Shown here one piece after another: positions 9,211 to 19,651 of a DNA stretch of 64,000 nucleotides (position 1 is the stretch's first letter; the number at the start of each line of letters is the position of its first letter). Source of the DNA: Acrasis kona (lineage: Eukaryota; Heterolobosea; Eutetramitea; Acrasida; Acrasidae); NCBI GenBank assembly GCA_026419775.2, contig JAOPGA020000625.1, forward strand, positions 1 through 64,000, given 5' to 3'. Below the pieces are notes generated by a model. That model worked only from the letters and a program-made list of their open reading frames with translations, was not told the DNA's origin and made no database searches. The translations under genes and the position numbers were made by a program.

Positions 9211-12200
9211 ATGGATGATGAGGTGGTTGATGTTGTTGTAGCGACGAACATCGAGTCACAACTTTCCTACATCAGTATCAATCCATCCGCATCTTTGAAC
9301 GATGATGCCGTTGGTCGCATAATGAATATTACTGGAAGAGCCCCATCGCCAATCACCATTGAAACTCATCACAACAATGCAGATGATAGCCAAGTGATAT
9401 CGAAATACCAAATGCAACGAGTCGAATCCATACAACCAAAAATTAGAAAGGTCTCGAGAGTGGGCGCAATGTTGGAGTCCAGCAGCGTGGAGATTGGAAC
9501 CGGCCTGTTTGAATCCGTCAAGAAGAGAATGCAGCTCACCAAACAAACGATTGACAAGGAAGCACACATTGATAAACTATGTGACAATGATGACTTACAG
9601 CAGTGCGAAGGAGGAAACCCAACCGCTAATGTGGAATTTAAGAAACAAGTCATATTCGTGAACGACAAAGCACAGAACGTCAAGCAGAGAGGCGCCTGGT
9701 TCGCCCCCACCAATTACATACGCTCCACCAAATACACTTGGTGGAATTTCGTTCCCTTGAACATTCTTGGACAATTTCGTAGGATTTCAAACCTGTATTT
9801 TCTCATCACCATGATCATCACCTTGATACCAACCATATCGCCAATCAACCCATACACGACCATCTTGCCCTTGCTGTTGATTTTGTGCATCACCATGGTC
9901 AAGGATGGAATCGAAGACCTGCAGCGTTACGCAAGCGACCGCAAATCAAACAATCAACCGGTGCTCGTCATCGACCCGTCGGGAGAATTAAAAAACATTT
10001 GCGCGCACGAATTGACGGTGGGCAGCATAGTGAGGGTGGACATGGACAAGAACTTCCCGGCCGATCTGATTCTAATCTCCAGCAGCAACCCTGCAGGATC
10101 GTGCTACGTGGAGACTGCCAACTTGGACGGAGAAACCAACCTAAAGACCAAGAGAAGCGTGGCCCACTATCAACACGTGAAGAATGACCACAAACAACAT
10201 TCCGACCTACGCGCCAGGATCGAGATGGAGCTGCCGAACGAACATTTGGATCGATTCGTGGGCAACATGGTGGAGACCTACGATAGCGCGCAGCAGTCGG
10301 CCGTTCACTCGTTGGGAATCGATCACTTGTTGTTGAGAGGATCCACGCTGAGGAATACCTTGTACGTGTACGGCATCGTGGCTTACGTTGGAAGGGAGAC
10401 CAAATTAGCAAAAAACATGAAGCACGCCAAATCAAAGTTCAGCCTGTTGGACAAGCGACTCAACGTTCTATTGGTCACGCTGCTACTGGCTCAGCAAGCG
10501 GCGTGCATCGTCTTGTTCAGCCTGGCAGCATGGTTTCAGGACCAAGTGGCCTATCAAAGCTTCTACTTGCGCCCCGTCGTCAACTATTACGCCAACGTGA
10601 CGAGCGTGATTAGCGACTGGGCCACCTATTTCATCCTGCTCAATTTGGTGATTCCCTTGTCGTTGTTCGTGTCGTTGGAATTCGTGAAAATGTTTCAGGC
10701 CAAGCTGATGCAGGCGGACGTACAAATGACGGCCGTCACCGACGATGGTCACACCGTGGGCATGACTGCAAAGACCAGTAATTTGAATCAAGAGCTGAGT
10801 CAATTGGACATTATCTTCTCCGACAAGACCGGAACGTTGACGGAGAACAAGATGGAATTTTGTAGCCTGTGGTGCGACGGCGTGTTTTATCACTCGGATC
10901 AAGACGTCACGTCGTGTCTGTCCGACAACAATCTATTGCACGAATACTTGATGTGCGTGCTGTTGAATCACTCCAGCATACCAGAAGGTGTCGGCGACGA
11001 CTTCAAGTACTCTGGTCCCAGCGCAGACGAGAATGCCCTGTTGATGGCTGCAGCACGCGTTGGTTACAGGGTGTTGGACAGGACCAATGGTGGATTGTTG
11101 GTGGAGGTCAGGGGCAACAAGTACTTTTACGAAATTGTTGCAAGCTTGGACTTTAACAGCGATCGAAAGAGGAGCAGCGTGATTGTCAAGTCGGAACACG
11201 ATAACAGGTGCGTGCTCTACACCAAGGGCGCAGACATGGTCATGTTCGAGCGCAGCAACAAGTGCAACCACGACATTGTGGCAGCGCTGGGCGATTATTG
11301 TAGCAAGGGCCTTCGCACGCTGGTGATGGCCAGCAGAGAACTGGATCGACAAGAGCTGGACCAGTGGTTGGTTCAGTATCACGAGGCCAATCAAAGCATA
11401 CAAAACAGAAAGTACCTGGTGGGAAGGGTCAGCAATCAATTGGAGAGGGATTTGAACGTGTTGGGCTGCAGCGCCATCGAGGACAAGTTGCAGGATGGAG
11501 TGCCGGAGAGCATCGACTTTTTGAAGAGGGCAGGATTTCAGGTGTGGGTGCTGACCGGCGACAAGACGGACACCGCAGTCAACATTTCCTACTCTGCCAA
11601 CTTGCTAAGGAAGGGAGAGACGATCGAGATTCGCATCCAGGAGCCCACCAGCAAGGCTCACTGCGAGAGCAAGTTGCGCAGCGCATTATTGTTCTTGGAC
11701 AACAATCACAGCAAGTTGGACTTGTTCGAATTTGCGCTCATCACCGACACCAGAGCGCTCAAGTATGCGCTGGATGGAGAGCTGTGCGACTTGTTCCTTT
11801 CGCTGGTATCAAAGTGCAACGCAGCCATCTGTTGCAGGTGCACTCCTCTGCAAAAGGCAAGAGTGGCCACGTTGGTGGAGACTCGACTGCACAAGCGTGG
11901 ATTGGCCATTGGCGACGGCGTCAACGACGTCAGCATGATTCAATCGTGCAGCGTTGGCATCGGCATCATTGGAAGAGAGGGCAGCCAGGCAGCACGCGCC
12001 AGCGACTATGCCATACCCAAATTCAAGCACTTGGTTCGACTGCTGGCCGTTCACGGTCACTACAGCTACGTGCGCAACAGCGACTATCTACACACCAGCT
12101 TCTACAAGAACATGGTGATCGTGTACTTGCAAATATTATTCAGCATTTATAATGGATTCACCGGTGCCACCGTGATTGATTCGTGGATCAGCAGCGTGTT

Positions 12201-12858
12201 CAACACCATCTTTACGGTGCTGCCGCCATTGATCATTGGTGTGTTCGAGAAGGACATTGCGGAGGACGTGCTGATGAGTCGTCCGGAGCTGTATCCAATG
12301 TTCAAGAATGACGCCCTGTTCAACGTGAAGAGCATGTTCGTGTGGATGATGCGACCGCTGTGGCACGCGTGCGTCATCTTTTTTGGCACCATGTTGGCCG
12401 GCGTGTACAATGGCGGTTTGTTGGGCGTCGGCGTTCAGGATGGCATGTGGGCCATGGGCACCGTGATTAGCAATGCGCTCATCGCCACCGTGCTGATTCG
12501 ACACTGCATGGAGTTCAAGAACTGGACCGTCGTCACGCTGCTGGTCATGTTGGTTAGTGCTGTTAGTTACGTGGCATTTTGTGTATTCTACACGGCGCTC
12601 ACTTACTTTTTCGGATATAGTTTGTACTATTGGGAATTTTATACTGCATTGAGCAGCGCTAGTGCTTGGTTGATTGCCATCGTGTTGACTGCCATTTGTA
12701 TAGTGCCTGATATGGCCATCAAGTTCGTGAGGAGGCACTTGACTCCCACTGCTTACGAACAGGTCTTGTTGGAATCTTATTGGGGACACAAGAGCAGCAG
12801 TAGATCGGACGAAAAATCTGCAAAAGTGCATAATGATGTCGTAGTGACCGAAATATGA
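9211..12858 (+). CDS. P4-ATPase phospholipid flippase
   Basis: 1215-residue type IV P-type ATPase, which moves aminophospholipids from the outer to the cytosolic leaflet of plasma, Golgi or endosomal membranes. The order of motifs is normal: N-terminal RGAWFAPTNYIRSTKYTWW, the actuator motif DGETNLKTK (about residue 306), the phosphorylated Asp in DKTGTLTENKMEF (Asp538), KGAD, VLTGDKTDTAVNI and the hinge GDGVNDVSMIQ (about 901). Ten membrane segments are expected; four to six near the C-terminus are easy to see. The first ~150 residues form an unusual, probably disordered extension. The start is the ATG of MDDEVVDVVV; the in-frame TTG upstream is not used. No intron. P4-ATPases usually need a CDC50 subunit, which is not in this window. 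Confidence 0.95.
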   Translation: MDDEVVDVVVATNIESQLSYISINPSASLNDDAVGRIMNITGRAPSPITIETHHNNADDSQVISKYQMQRVESIQPKIRKVSRVGAMLESSSVEIGTGLFESVKKRMQLTKQTIDKEAHIDKLCDNDDLQQCEGGNPTANVEFKKQVIFVNDKAQNVKQRGAWFAPTNYIRSTKYTWWNFVPLNILGQFRRISNLYFLITMIITLIPTISPINPYTTILPLLLILCITMVKDGIEDLQRYASDRKSNNQPVLVIDPSGELKNICAHELTVGSIVRVDMDKNFPADLILISSSNPAGSCYVETANLDGETNLKTKRSVAHYQHVKNDHKQHSDLRARIEMELPNEHLDRFVGNMVETYDSAQQSAVHSLGIDHLLLRGSTLRNTLYVYGIVAYVGRETKLAKNMKHAKSKFSLLDKRLNVLLVTLLLAQQAACIVLFSLAAWFQDQVAYQSFYLRPVVNYYANVTSVISDWATYFILLNLVIPLSLFVSLEFVKMFQAKLMQADVQMTAVTDDGHTVGMTAKTSNLNQELSQLDIIFSDKTGTLTENKMEFCSLWCDGVFYHSDQDVTSCLSDNNLLHEYLMCVLLNHSSIPEGVGDDFKYSGPSADENALLMAAARVGYRVLDRTNGGLLVEVRGNKYFYEIVASLDFNSDRKRSSVIVKSEHDNRCVLYTKGADMVMFERSNKCNHDIVAALGDYCSKGLRTLVMASRELDRQELDQWLVQYHEANQSIQNRKYLVGRVSNQLERDLNVLGCSAIEDKLQDGVPESIDFLKRAGFQVWVLTGDKTDTAVNISYSANLLRKGETIEIRIQEPTSKAHCESKLRSALLFLDNNHSKLDLFEFALITDTRALKYALDGELCDLFLSLVSKCNAAICCRCTPLQKARVATLVETRLHKRGLAIGDGVNDVSMIQSCSVGIGIIGREGSQAARASDYAIPKFKHLVRLLAVHGHYSYVRNSDYLHTSFYKNMVIVYLQILFSIYNGFTGATVIDSWISSVFNTIFTVLPPLIIGVFEKDIAEDVLMSRPELYPMFKNDALFNVKSMFVWMMRPLWHACVIFFGTMLAGVYNGGLLGVGVQDGMWAMGTVISNALIATVLIRHCMEFKNWTVVTLLVMLVSAVSYVAFCVFYTALTYFFGYSLYYWEFYTALSSASAWLIAIVLTAICIVPDMAIKFVRRHLTPTAYEQVLLESYWGHKSSSRSDEKSAKVHNDVVVTEI

Positions 12859-12930
12859 TTGTATAGTATAGATGGTGTTGCCGTCAGTTTTGAATAAATT
12901 GAAACCAATTTTGTAATCCTCTTGTTTTTA

Positions 12931-14319
12931 ATGAGCGAACATGTGCTGAGGACCCTTGAGGAACAGCATCATGATCGTATGGTGTTGTCGCCATCTATGG
13001 AACCTGAATCATTGAATACTCTACTTTTGACCCATGACGATCCGAGATTTGTACAAAACTCCACACACTTGATATTGAATCCCTCCAAAATAAAACCATT
13101 CATTGGGAGAAGAAGATGGATCACCCCCACCACAAAATCACAAACAAACCAGAGTGTGTCGATAGACTTGCAGAATGGTGCCATGATCCACCCCATCGAC
13201 TCGCTTCCAAAACATTTTATTCCTTCCGGGAAGACATTGGAAGACGAAATTTTGGAGCAAGGATACGTGGAACAAATTCACATGTACAATAATCATCAAT
13301 ACATATCGCGGAGAATGGCACAAATACACGGCAAACAAACACCTAAACATTCTCACCAAACAAGGATCGGTTTTTCGCATCTCGCAGAGTCATTTATGGA
13401 TGTATTGGAGGATTTGGCCAGCACTCAACAATACAACACGTACAATGAATTTGGATTTTATAACACAATGTACAATGTTACAGAAAGCATGAAACGCTTT
13501 TATTATAATGCATCGACTCTGTATAATCAATTCTCTACAAATCAAGCTGTGGACGATACTCTGAAAAATCATCACAAGAAGAGATTCATCAAGAAGCTTT
13601 TACGCATTGTAAATAAAAAGCAAACCAATAATCAAACAACTGCTCCCAGAAAACAAATTAACAAAAGCCAATGTGAGGTTAATACTTTTTCTCTGTGGTT
13701 GACCGTTGTTTGGTTGCATAAAAACCTAGTCTCATCATCATTACCTGCTGCTGTGGAGAATCCAATCAATATTGGCGAGATTACCTGCTTTGCTACTCAA
13801 AAGGACCTTCCCTCTTGCTTCACTGTCGAACAAGCCACCGCATATTTGGAGCAACTACATGTACAGTCAAGGACGAGAGAAAGTTTCTTGAATCAAATGT
13901 CGGCACATTTAAAAGGCGACTTCAATCTTGTGTGTAGAATCCAACATAATGTCATCAAACAACTTTTGATTAAAATCAAGAATACCGCAAGGACGGGCAA
14001 ACAGCGCATAGATGTTCCAATATCTCAACACATTCAAAACATCACTCAAGACATTCTTAAAAGATCGGATATTCTACTCTATGCTTACAAATTATCAACA
14101 TGTACCGATCGAGCAGAAAGGAAGTACATGAGGAAGATTCTTGTTGCTTATTGCTACAAGGATATACTTTTGTGCGTGATTAATTATCTGAAATGCCACA
14201 CATCCAAGAAGGAGAGACATTTAACTATTGTAGATGTACACTTTTTCTGTCAAACCTTTATCAACCCTTGCTCTTTGACAACTTCTCAAAAACATGTTAT
14301 CAAGAGGCTGCTGTCATAA
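12931..14319 (+). CDS. Unknown protein, 462 residues
   Basis: Single-exon gene whose start (MSEHVLRTLEEQ) is only 72 bases after the flippase stop. The composition is rich in His, Gln, Asn and Thr; a basic patch (KKRFIKKLLRIVNKK) lies near the middle, and the C-terminal third looks helical with regular Leu/Ile spacing. There is no signal peptide or clear membrane segment. I do not recognise a family. Confidence 0.7.
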   Translation: MSEHVLRTLEEQHHDRMVLSPSMEPESLNTLLLTHDDPRFVQNSTHLILNPSKIKPFIGRRRWITPTTKSQTNQSVSIDLQNGAMIHPIDSLPKHFIPSGKTLEDEILEQGYVEQIHMYNNHQYISRRMAQIHGKQTPKHSHQTRIGFSHLAESFMDVLEDLASTQQYNTYNEFGFYNTMYNVTESMKRFYYNASTLYNQFSTNQAVDDTLKNHHKKRFIKKLLRIVNKKQTNNQTTAPRKQINKSQCEVNTFSLWLTVVWLHKNLVSSSLPAAVENPINIGEITCFATQKDLPSCFTVEQATAYLEQLHVQSRTRESFLNQMSAHLKGDFNLVCRIQHNVIKQLLIKIKNTARTGKQRIDVPISQHIQNITQDILKRSDILLYAYKLSTCTDRAERKYMRKILVAYCYKDILLCVINYLKCHTSKKERHLTIVDVHFFCQTFINPCSLTTSQKHVIKRLLS

Positions 14320-16200
14320 GTGCGTACCGAAGAATGGTCTTCTTGGAAGATTTAATTGCTTCACAATTTGAAGAATTTTTCTAGCATTAATTCAACAATT
14401 TACAAATTATTTGAAATGATTTCGACTTTTAATGCTATGTTATTCGTTCTAAACATTAATGTCTTTTCCTTCTTGACCAAATCCATCTCCCTCATACTTC
14501 AAATGTTTTCTTCAATACTTGTTAGCTGGTGCTTCTTCGATATATCCTGAACATATGAAGGATAATGTAGGAAGGGATTTGATATGTTAGAGTTTTGTGA
14601 ATGATCTGATTAGGCAGATGATTCCTCCTCCTCTGAATCTTCATCAAATACGTCCTACTTGCAAAAATATTTTTGTTCTGATGACAGGATTAGGTCTATT
14701 TCGTCTTGATTTACAATGATCAGCACTATTATAAGAAGACTTGACATGATATGCGCCTAATATCACTATAACAAGCTGTTTTTCAACGAGAGTTGAAACT
14801 ATTTAAACGTTTAGCAATGCGATCCAGATTTCAACAACCAACACACATCACGACCAGTCATGCCAAGGTGAAGACTCTGCTACTTATCAGTTAGTACCAC
14901 GAACGAGGGTCCCACGACTCATAAGACCGTTTGACGAAAATCTGTTAAAAATTGTCTACTACTTAGTAATTTCATGTTCTCTACATGCGACAGAGACACG
15001 AGCACGTTACCTACTATCTACATCAACCATTGACTTCAACTCACATACTCCACATCTTCAAATCAATTACGGTTAGAATAAAAATACCAGGCGTGCATGA
15101 GTTGGCCAGTAGAGGCGGAACTGTTAAAACATTGGATTATTCAAAACTCGAAGATCCATCACTTGTCCGAATACATCATTTGACGACCTTCGAACATCAA
15201 GATCAGCTGACTCGTAAGAACTAGCACTACTCATAGTTTCAGAAAATACTACAACGAACATCGCAATTATCATCAAGTTCTTCCTAAGTTGTTATGCCAA
15301 TTCGCCCAACACTATTCACCTTCTAAATAAAAAAACTTCAGTAACTTGTGTTCATCTTTAATTTAATTTTGCTCCCTGAGACTCCCTTCAGATTCAAACT
15401 CACCTACATTGACATATGCTCCTGCACTATCCCCAACATGTTAACCTGTGGAAGATAACAAGAATAAGTGAACAATAAATTCTTAACTTCAAATTAATAA
15501 TGTGTTTGCTTTATTGGTACAAAGTTTAATGTAAAACAAACCCTCCTGGATTTTCGTCTCCGAATCATTCTGTTAAAATGATCGTGATCGCTAAATTTGT
15601 TCTCGCCATCCCATCAATCGGTTAATGCCAAACCTGACTCTTGTAATCCTCCCAATCCATTCGAATGCGTTGTTAAATTTATAGTCATAAATCTTGTTCA
15701 TGCGATTATTATTTGAGGTTATTGTAAGACCCACATCTCTGCCATGAAAATGTTCATGAAAAAACAGCATATAAACACAACACTGCAAACTGAAAACCTC
15801 AGCTTCTTACGAAGTATACTATTCGGGTTAGATAAATACCCTTATAAATAAATGAGTTCCATGCAACTGCGCAGTGATGATGAGGTTCCCGTTTCATCGT
15901 GAAATGTAGTGTTTGCTCCAATCATCTTTAAACTGTGACGGTGACGTTTACTGGAAGTAAAAATGAGCTACTGATCCTTTCACTTCCATACGTACTCCAT
16001 TATCTGATTTCACATATTACAAATAAACTGGCGCGAATAATAAACTTAACACCATCTGTTGTATTTCTTGATAACCATATAAGGGTAACGTCGTTTGCAT
16101 AAACAGTGATAGTACTTTAATGGGAGATGGAGATTAAAAATAACTTTTTCATCCCTATAAATCCGAATGAAATCGATTCAATCAACAAACAAAAACATTC
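14320..16200. other. 1.9-kb region without a convincing gene
   Basis: Several stretches stay open for 60-90 codons but have no start, motif or clear splice sites. One on plus runs about 14806-15075. One on minus ends in an acidic DEDSEEEESSA tail near 14610. A minus-strand fragment near 15440-15370 reads GDSAGAYVNVGEFESEGS. These could be decayed exons. A TATAAA hexamer at about 16158, roughly 45 bases before the next start codon, is a plausible promoter for the surface protein. Confidence 0.45.
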
Positions 16201-17226
16201 ATGTACCCACTGCTGTACTCTCTACTGCTACTTAGCTACTGTTATGGCGCCGTAATCTATGGTGTGAGCGATGCCACATCCAACACATACACACCACAAG
16301 GGAAAACATGCACATCTCGAGAGGAGTATAACTCATATTACCCAACATATGTCGCCTTGGATTTAAGGAACAGGAAACCAGCCACTTTGGTAGAATTTTT
16401 TGTTCAAGGTCACGGCTGTCTATCAGATGGCAACTACTTGATGTCTGCTTATTACAAAGACTTGAGGACTACATTGTCAAACAACGCAGTGTGCCCAACA
16501 TCTCCAACCAGTACGCCATTGGATGGATCGCGATTACCCAATAGCGCATCATCATGTCTGTACCAATACGATGCAACTGAGGTTTATAATCAAGCAGTTG
16601 CAAGAGGACAACCTCAACTTGTTATTGCCATAACCGCAGAAGCAGAAGAGTCTGCTAATGGCCCCAGTTTTGGAACCAAGTTTTATGGATACAAGCGTTC
16701 TTCTGGTTCTAGCTACTATCTAAATATTCAGGGCGAGTCAACTAGTTCAACAAGTTCTCCTGCTACGACCATTCCAACCACAACGACTACTCCAACTACA
16801 ACGAGAGCTCCCACTAGCACTGCCTCATCGACAACCACTGCTTCTCCTACTAGCCCCACCCCTAGTAATCCAACAACAACGTCAACTGCTCCATCCACTA
16901 CCTCTTCAGTACCCACCACCACAAAAACACCTACTGTGGCACCTTCATTAGCACCAACTTCATTAGCCCCATCACCCTCTTCAGATAATACCTGTCCTGC
17001 TTGTGCTTGTGGATCGTCAGCAGGAAAGAGGAGGAACAGTTGTCCAGTCTGCTTACCATGCACTTCACAATCAGCTTCCACCACTACTCCCACCACGACA
17101 AAAGGACCAGGAAGCAATGAATCTGGAGATGACAATTCAAGACAGAGTTCCGCCACAAGTCATAATTCAATTGCAGCAGTGGGAGCATTGGCTGCTGGAG
17201 TTGCCGCGGCAGTCGCCATAATGTAG
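16201..17226 (+). CDS. Mucin-like, probably GPI-anchored surface protein
   Basis: 341 residues. A clear signal peptide (MYPLLYSLLLLSYCYGA) is followed by a Cys-containing globular part (about 20-175), then a long Thr/Ser/Pro stalk (about 180-265) of the kind that carries O-glycans. A short Cys cluster (CPACACGSSAGKRRNSCPVC) and a second Thr-rich stretch follow. The chain ends in a hydrophobic Ala/Val/Gly tail with no charged residue after it, the signature of a GPI attachment signal, so the mature protein should sit on the outer plasma membrane. The globular domain is not recognised. Roles in adhesion or protection are inference only. Confidence 0.8.
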   Translation: MYPLLYSLLLLSYCYGAVIYGVSDATSNTYTPQGKTCTSREEYNSYYPTYVALDLRNRKPATLVEFFVQGHGCLSDGNYLMSAYYKDLRTTLSNNAVCPTSPTSTPLDGSRLPNSASSCLYQYDATEVYNQAVARGQPQLVIAITAEAEESANGPSFGTKFYGYKRSSGSSYYLNIQGESTSSTSSPATTIPTTTTTPTTTRAPTSTASSTTTASPTSPTPSNPTTTSTAPSTTSSVPTTTKTPTVAPSLAPTSLAPSPSSDNTCPACACGSSAGKRRNSCPVCLPCTSQSASTTTPTTTKGPGSNESGDDNSRQSSATSHNSIAAVGALAAGVAAAVAIM

Positions 17227-17393
17227 AATAATAAATTATTTTAATTCTCATCGCAAGCGTTGACCATTTCACCGACATCAAGATTTAAATGTCACCTCTA
17301 AATAGTCGACTATCCTTCCAAAAATGACTAATCAACACGGGAATTGGGAGAACTGTGTGAAGTACGTCAAAATAAATTGAAAGTTGAAGTGGA

Positions 17394-19492
17394 ATGAGTG
17401 ACCAGGCTGCAAAGGACAAAATATCCTTCTCCTCAACACCATTCAAGAAGAAGTACTTGCGGCCGATTAAGAGAGACCTTGTGTCCTTACTAATCTTTTT
17501 TATCATAACGGTATTGTGTATCATTGCGGCAGCTCTATCGAGCGCTCTCGTGTCGGAGAAGAACACATTAGAAGCAAAGCAAGAACTACTCAAAATATCA
17601 ACAGAGTCAGCAAAAAGACTCAATGTAACATTTCAAAACATCAACACAAAAATGTACGACGTCGCAATGCTAATGTCCATCAAAAATAACACATTGGATC
17701 AAATGAAAGAATTTTTACCATTCGTCTACTCATCTGGCGAATTTCCGAGGGGATTAAGTAGCATCTACTACGCGCAATACGTACCCAGCGACCAAGCGGA
17801 TACTTTCATCAATGAAATGAGATCGAGAGGAGGAATTTATTCGGATTTTAACATCACGTCCAGGGATGCAAACTACAACGTGACGCCGAGGAATCCGAAT
17901 TCTCCCTTTTATGTGGTAAACGTTCACTATGCACCGGATAACATGAGGGGACGATCGCTCCTTGGTTACGACCAATACTCCTCTCCACAAAGGAGCAAAG
18001 TAATAGATCAAGCAATCTCCACCAAATCCATCGCGTCCAGCAATCAAATGGTTGCAGCCACTACGGTGGGTCCCAAAGTATTCGGATCGTTACAGTACCA
18101 AGCAGTCTTCTCCCTACAAGACGCATCTCGTCTGCTTGGCTTCGTTGTGTTCGTGTTCGAGACGAGCGAAATCATCAAGGCAGTAGGATACCAACCATCG
18201 GTGGTCATATCCATCAGCGACATGATCGACGACGGCAACGTGACGTTCATGTACAATTCTCTTCAAGACCAAGGGGACGCCATCACCGTAGAAATGAATC
18301 AAAACATGATCGATAGTTCTCCATTTTACTGTGCGATCGATATTCCATTCGCAACTCGCACGTGGAGGCTCACCTTCATGCCATCCGATGATTATCTATC
18401 GCGTTATAGCGATGACGTGGAGAGGTGGGCTGGTCTGATTGGTTGCTTCTTGTTTTGGGCGTTCAGTCTTGTGGGCTGTTGTTTGTTGTCGTTGAGCTTT
18501 AGGGTCATGTTCTTTATTAACGAGAGAAGGACCAGCGCAGAATATTACAAATCATTAAAGATGACGTGCGAAAAGTTAAAGGAGACCAACTCAAAGACCA
18601 ACATCAAAATAAAAGCCAGCGAATGTGCTCTCGATACCGTCGAGAGTGCTGTCGTGGTGGTTGATTCTGGTGGCATTGTGATTGATTATAATGTTGTTTT
18701 TGCAAATGTATTCAGCAACGTGTGTCAAGTGGAACCTCTTGGCGATGGCTATGACATCAACTCCATATTCATAGACGAACAACCCTTATTCTACACGGCA
18801 ACATTTCTTAATGATTTTAAAAAGGGTACTCGAGCGTTGAGCGCGAATGGTGCTGTTTTCGTGAGGATTATTGCTAAAAAGATTGATGAGGTTTACTCTG
18901 ATAGTCTGCCCTCTCCAATGAGTTTTTTTGTGAGAGACGAAGGACAACCAGACTATGTGATCGTGATAAGCTGCTCCCATGACGAACAAAAATACCGCGC
19001 CATGTTGATGCATGAATTTGTGCTCGATTTTATCAATGAAAGGGACCCTTTGTTAAGAGAAAAAATGTTTGACCATTTCAGGAATATTTCTGAAGTGGTG
19101 GCAAAGTTAAATGTGATTGTTTTCATTTTGGAATACAAACAACTTCATATAGATCAGCGAATAGCCAAGCACGTCAATATCATGAGCTATCTGAACTCTA
19201 ATTTTACTGCATTCCCAGCAGGTATCCTCGATTACCTCAACACATATAGCGAGGAGAGACTTGGCGACGAAATTATTTTTGATGAATTGTACCACGCTTT
19301 GATTCTATATGTCGTGAATGATGCGTACTTTGACTATAGAATGGCCCAATAAAGCCATCTTGATTATTTGCAGCAGCGACACTTACCAAGTACTTTAGAG
19401 CTCAAGTTGAGGAATCTGGAAGATTTATTTTAGCGCACCACATTGCAGACGAATTGAATACCTTTTGTCAAGAATTCAAATTGTCCAAATAA
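17394..19492 (+). CDS. CHASE-type membrane sensor with RGS-like tail
   Basis: The first 652 codons are open (17394-19352). A membrane segment at about residues 30-55 is followed by an extracellular region resembling a CHASE ligand-binding domain (GLSSIYYAQYVPS, then SPFYVVNVHYAP), a second membrane segment (about 345-370), a coiled coil, and a PAS-like stretch (SAVVVVDSGGIVIDYN). The C-terminus (from about 540) has the helical pattern of an RGS domain (EFVLDFINERDP, VFILEYKQLHID). The RGS fold is incomplete at the in-frame TAA. Coding very probably continues through an intron starting at 19325 (GTACTT) to a stop at 19490-19492, giving ...QVEESGRFILAHHIADELN. A 74-nt intron (to 19398) keeps frame; a 49-nt one (to 19373) would need a frameshift. 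It likely couples an external signal to G-protein shut-off. Confidence 0.7.
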
Positions 19493-19651
19493 AGTGAATC
19501 AATTTGAACAAACGTATTCCTTTTGTTATATCTTTTATCTTTAGTAATGCTTCGAATTAGGTCTTTCGACGTAGGTCGTTTGCGTCCTAACAAAAATGCA
19601 TGTTGTTCTTGATGAATTCCTGAAAACTATTTATGAACGTTACAAATTGTA

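Noticed and set aside
11364-12152. 262-codon Gln/Arg-rich plus ORF inside the flippase
   Set aside because: It overlaps the catalytic core of a well-supported gene in another frame.
14985-15224. 79-codon ORF on plus
   Set aside because: Initial frame overlaps a longer open frame of similar quality, neither has a motif, and flanks lack good splice sites.
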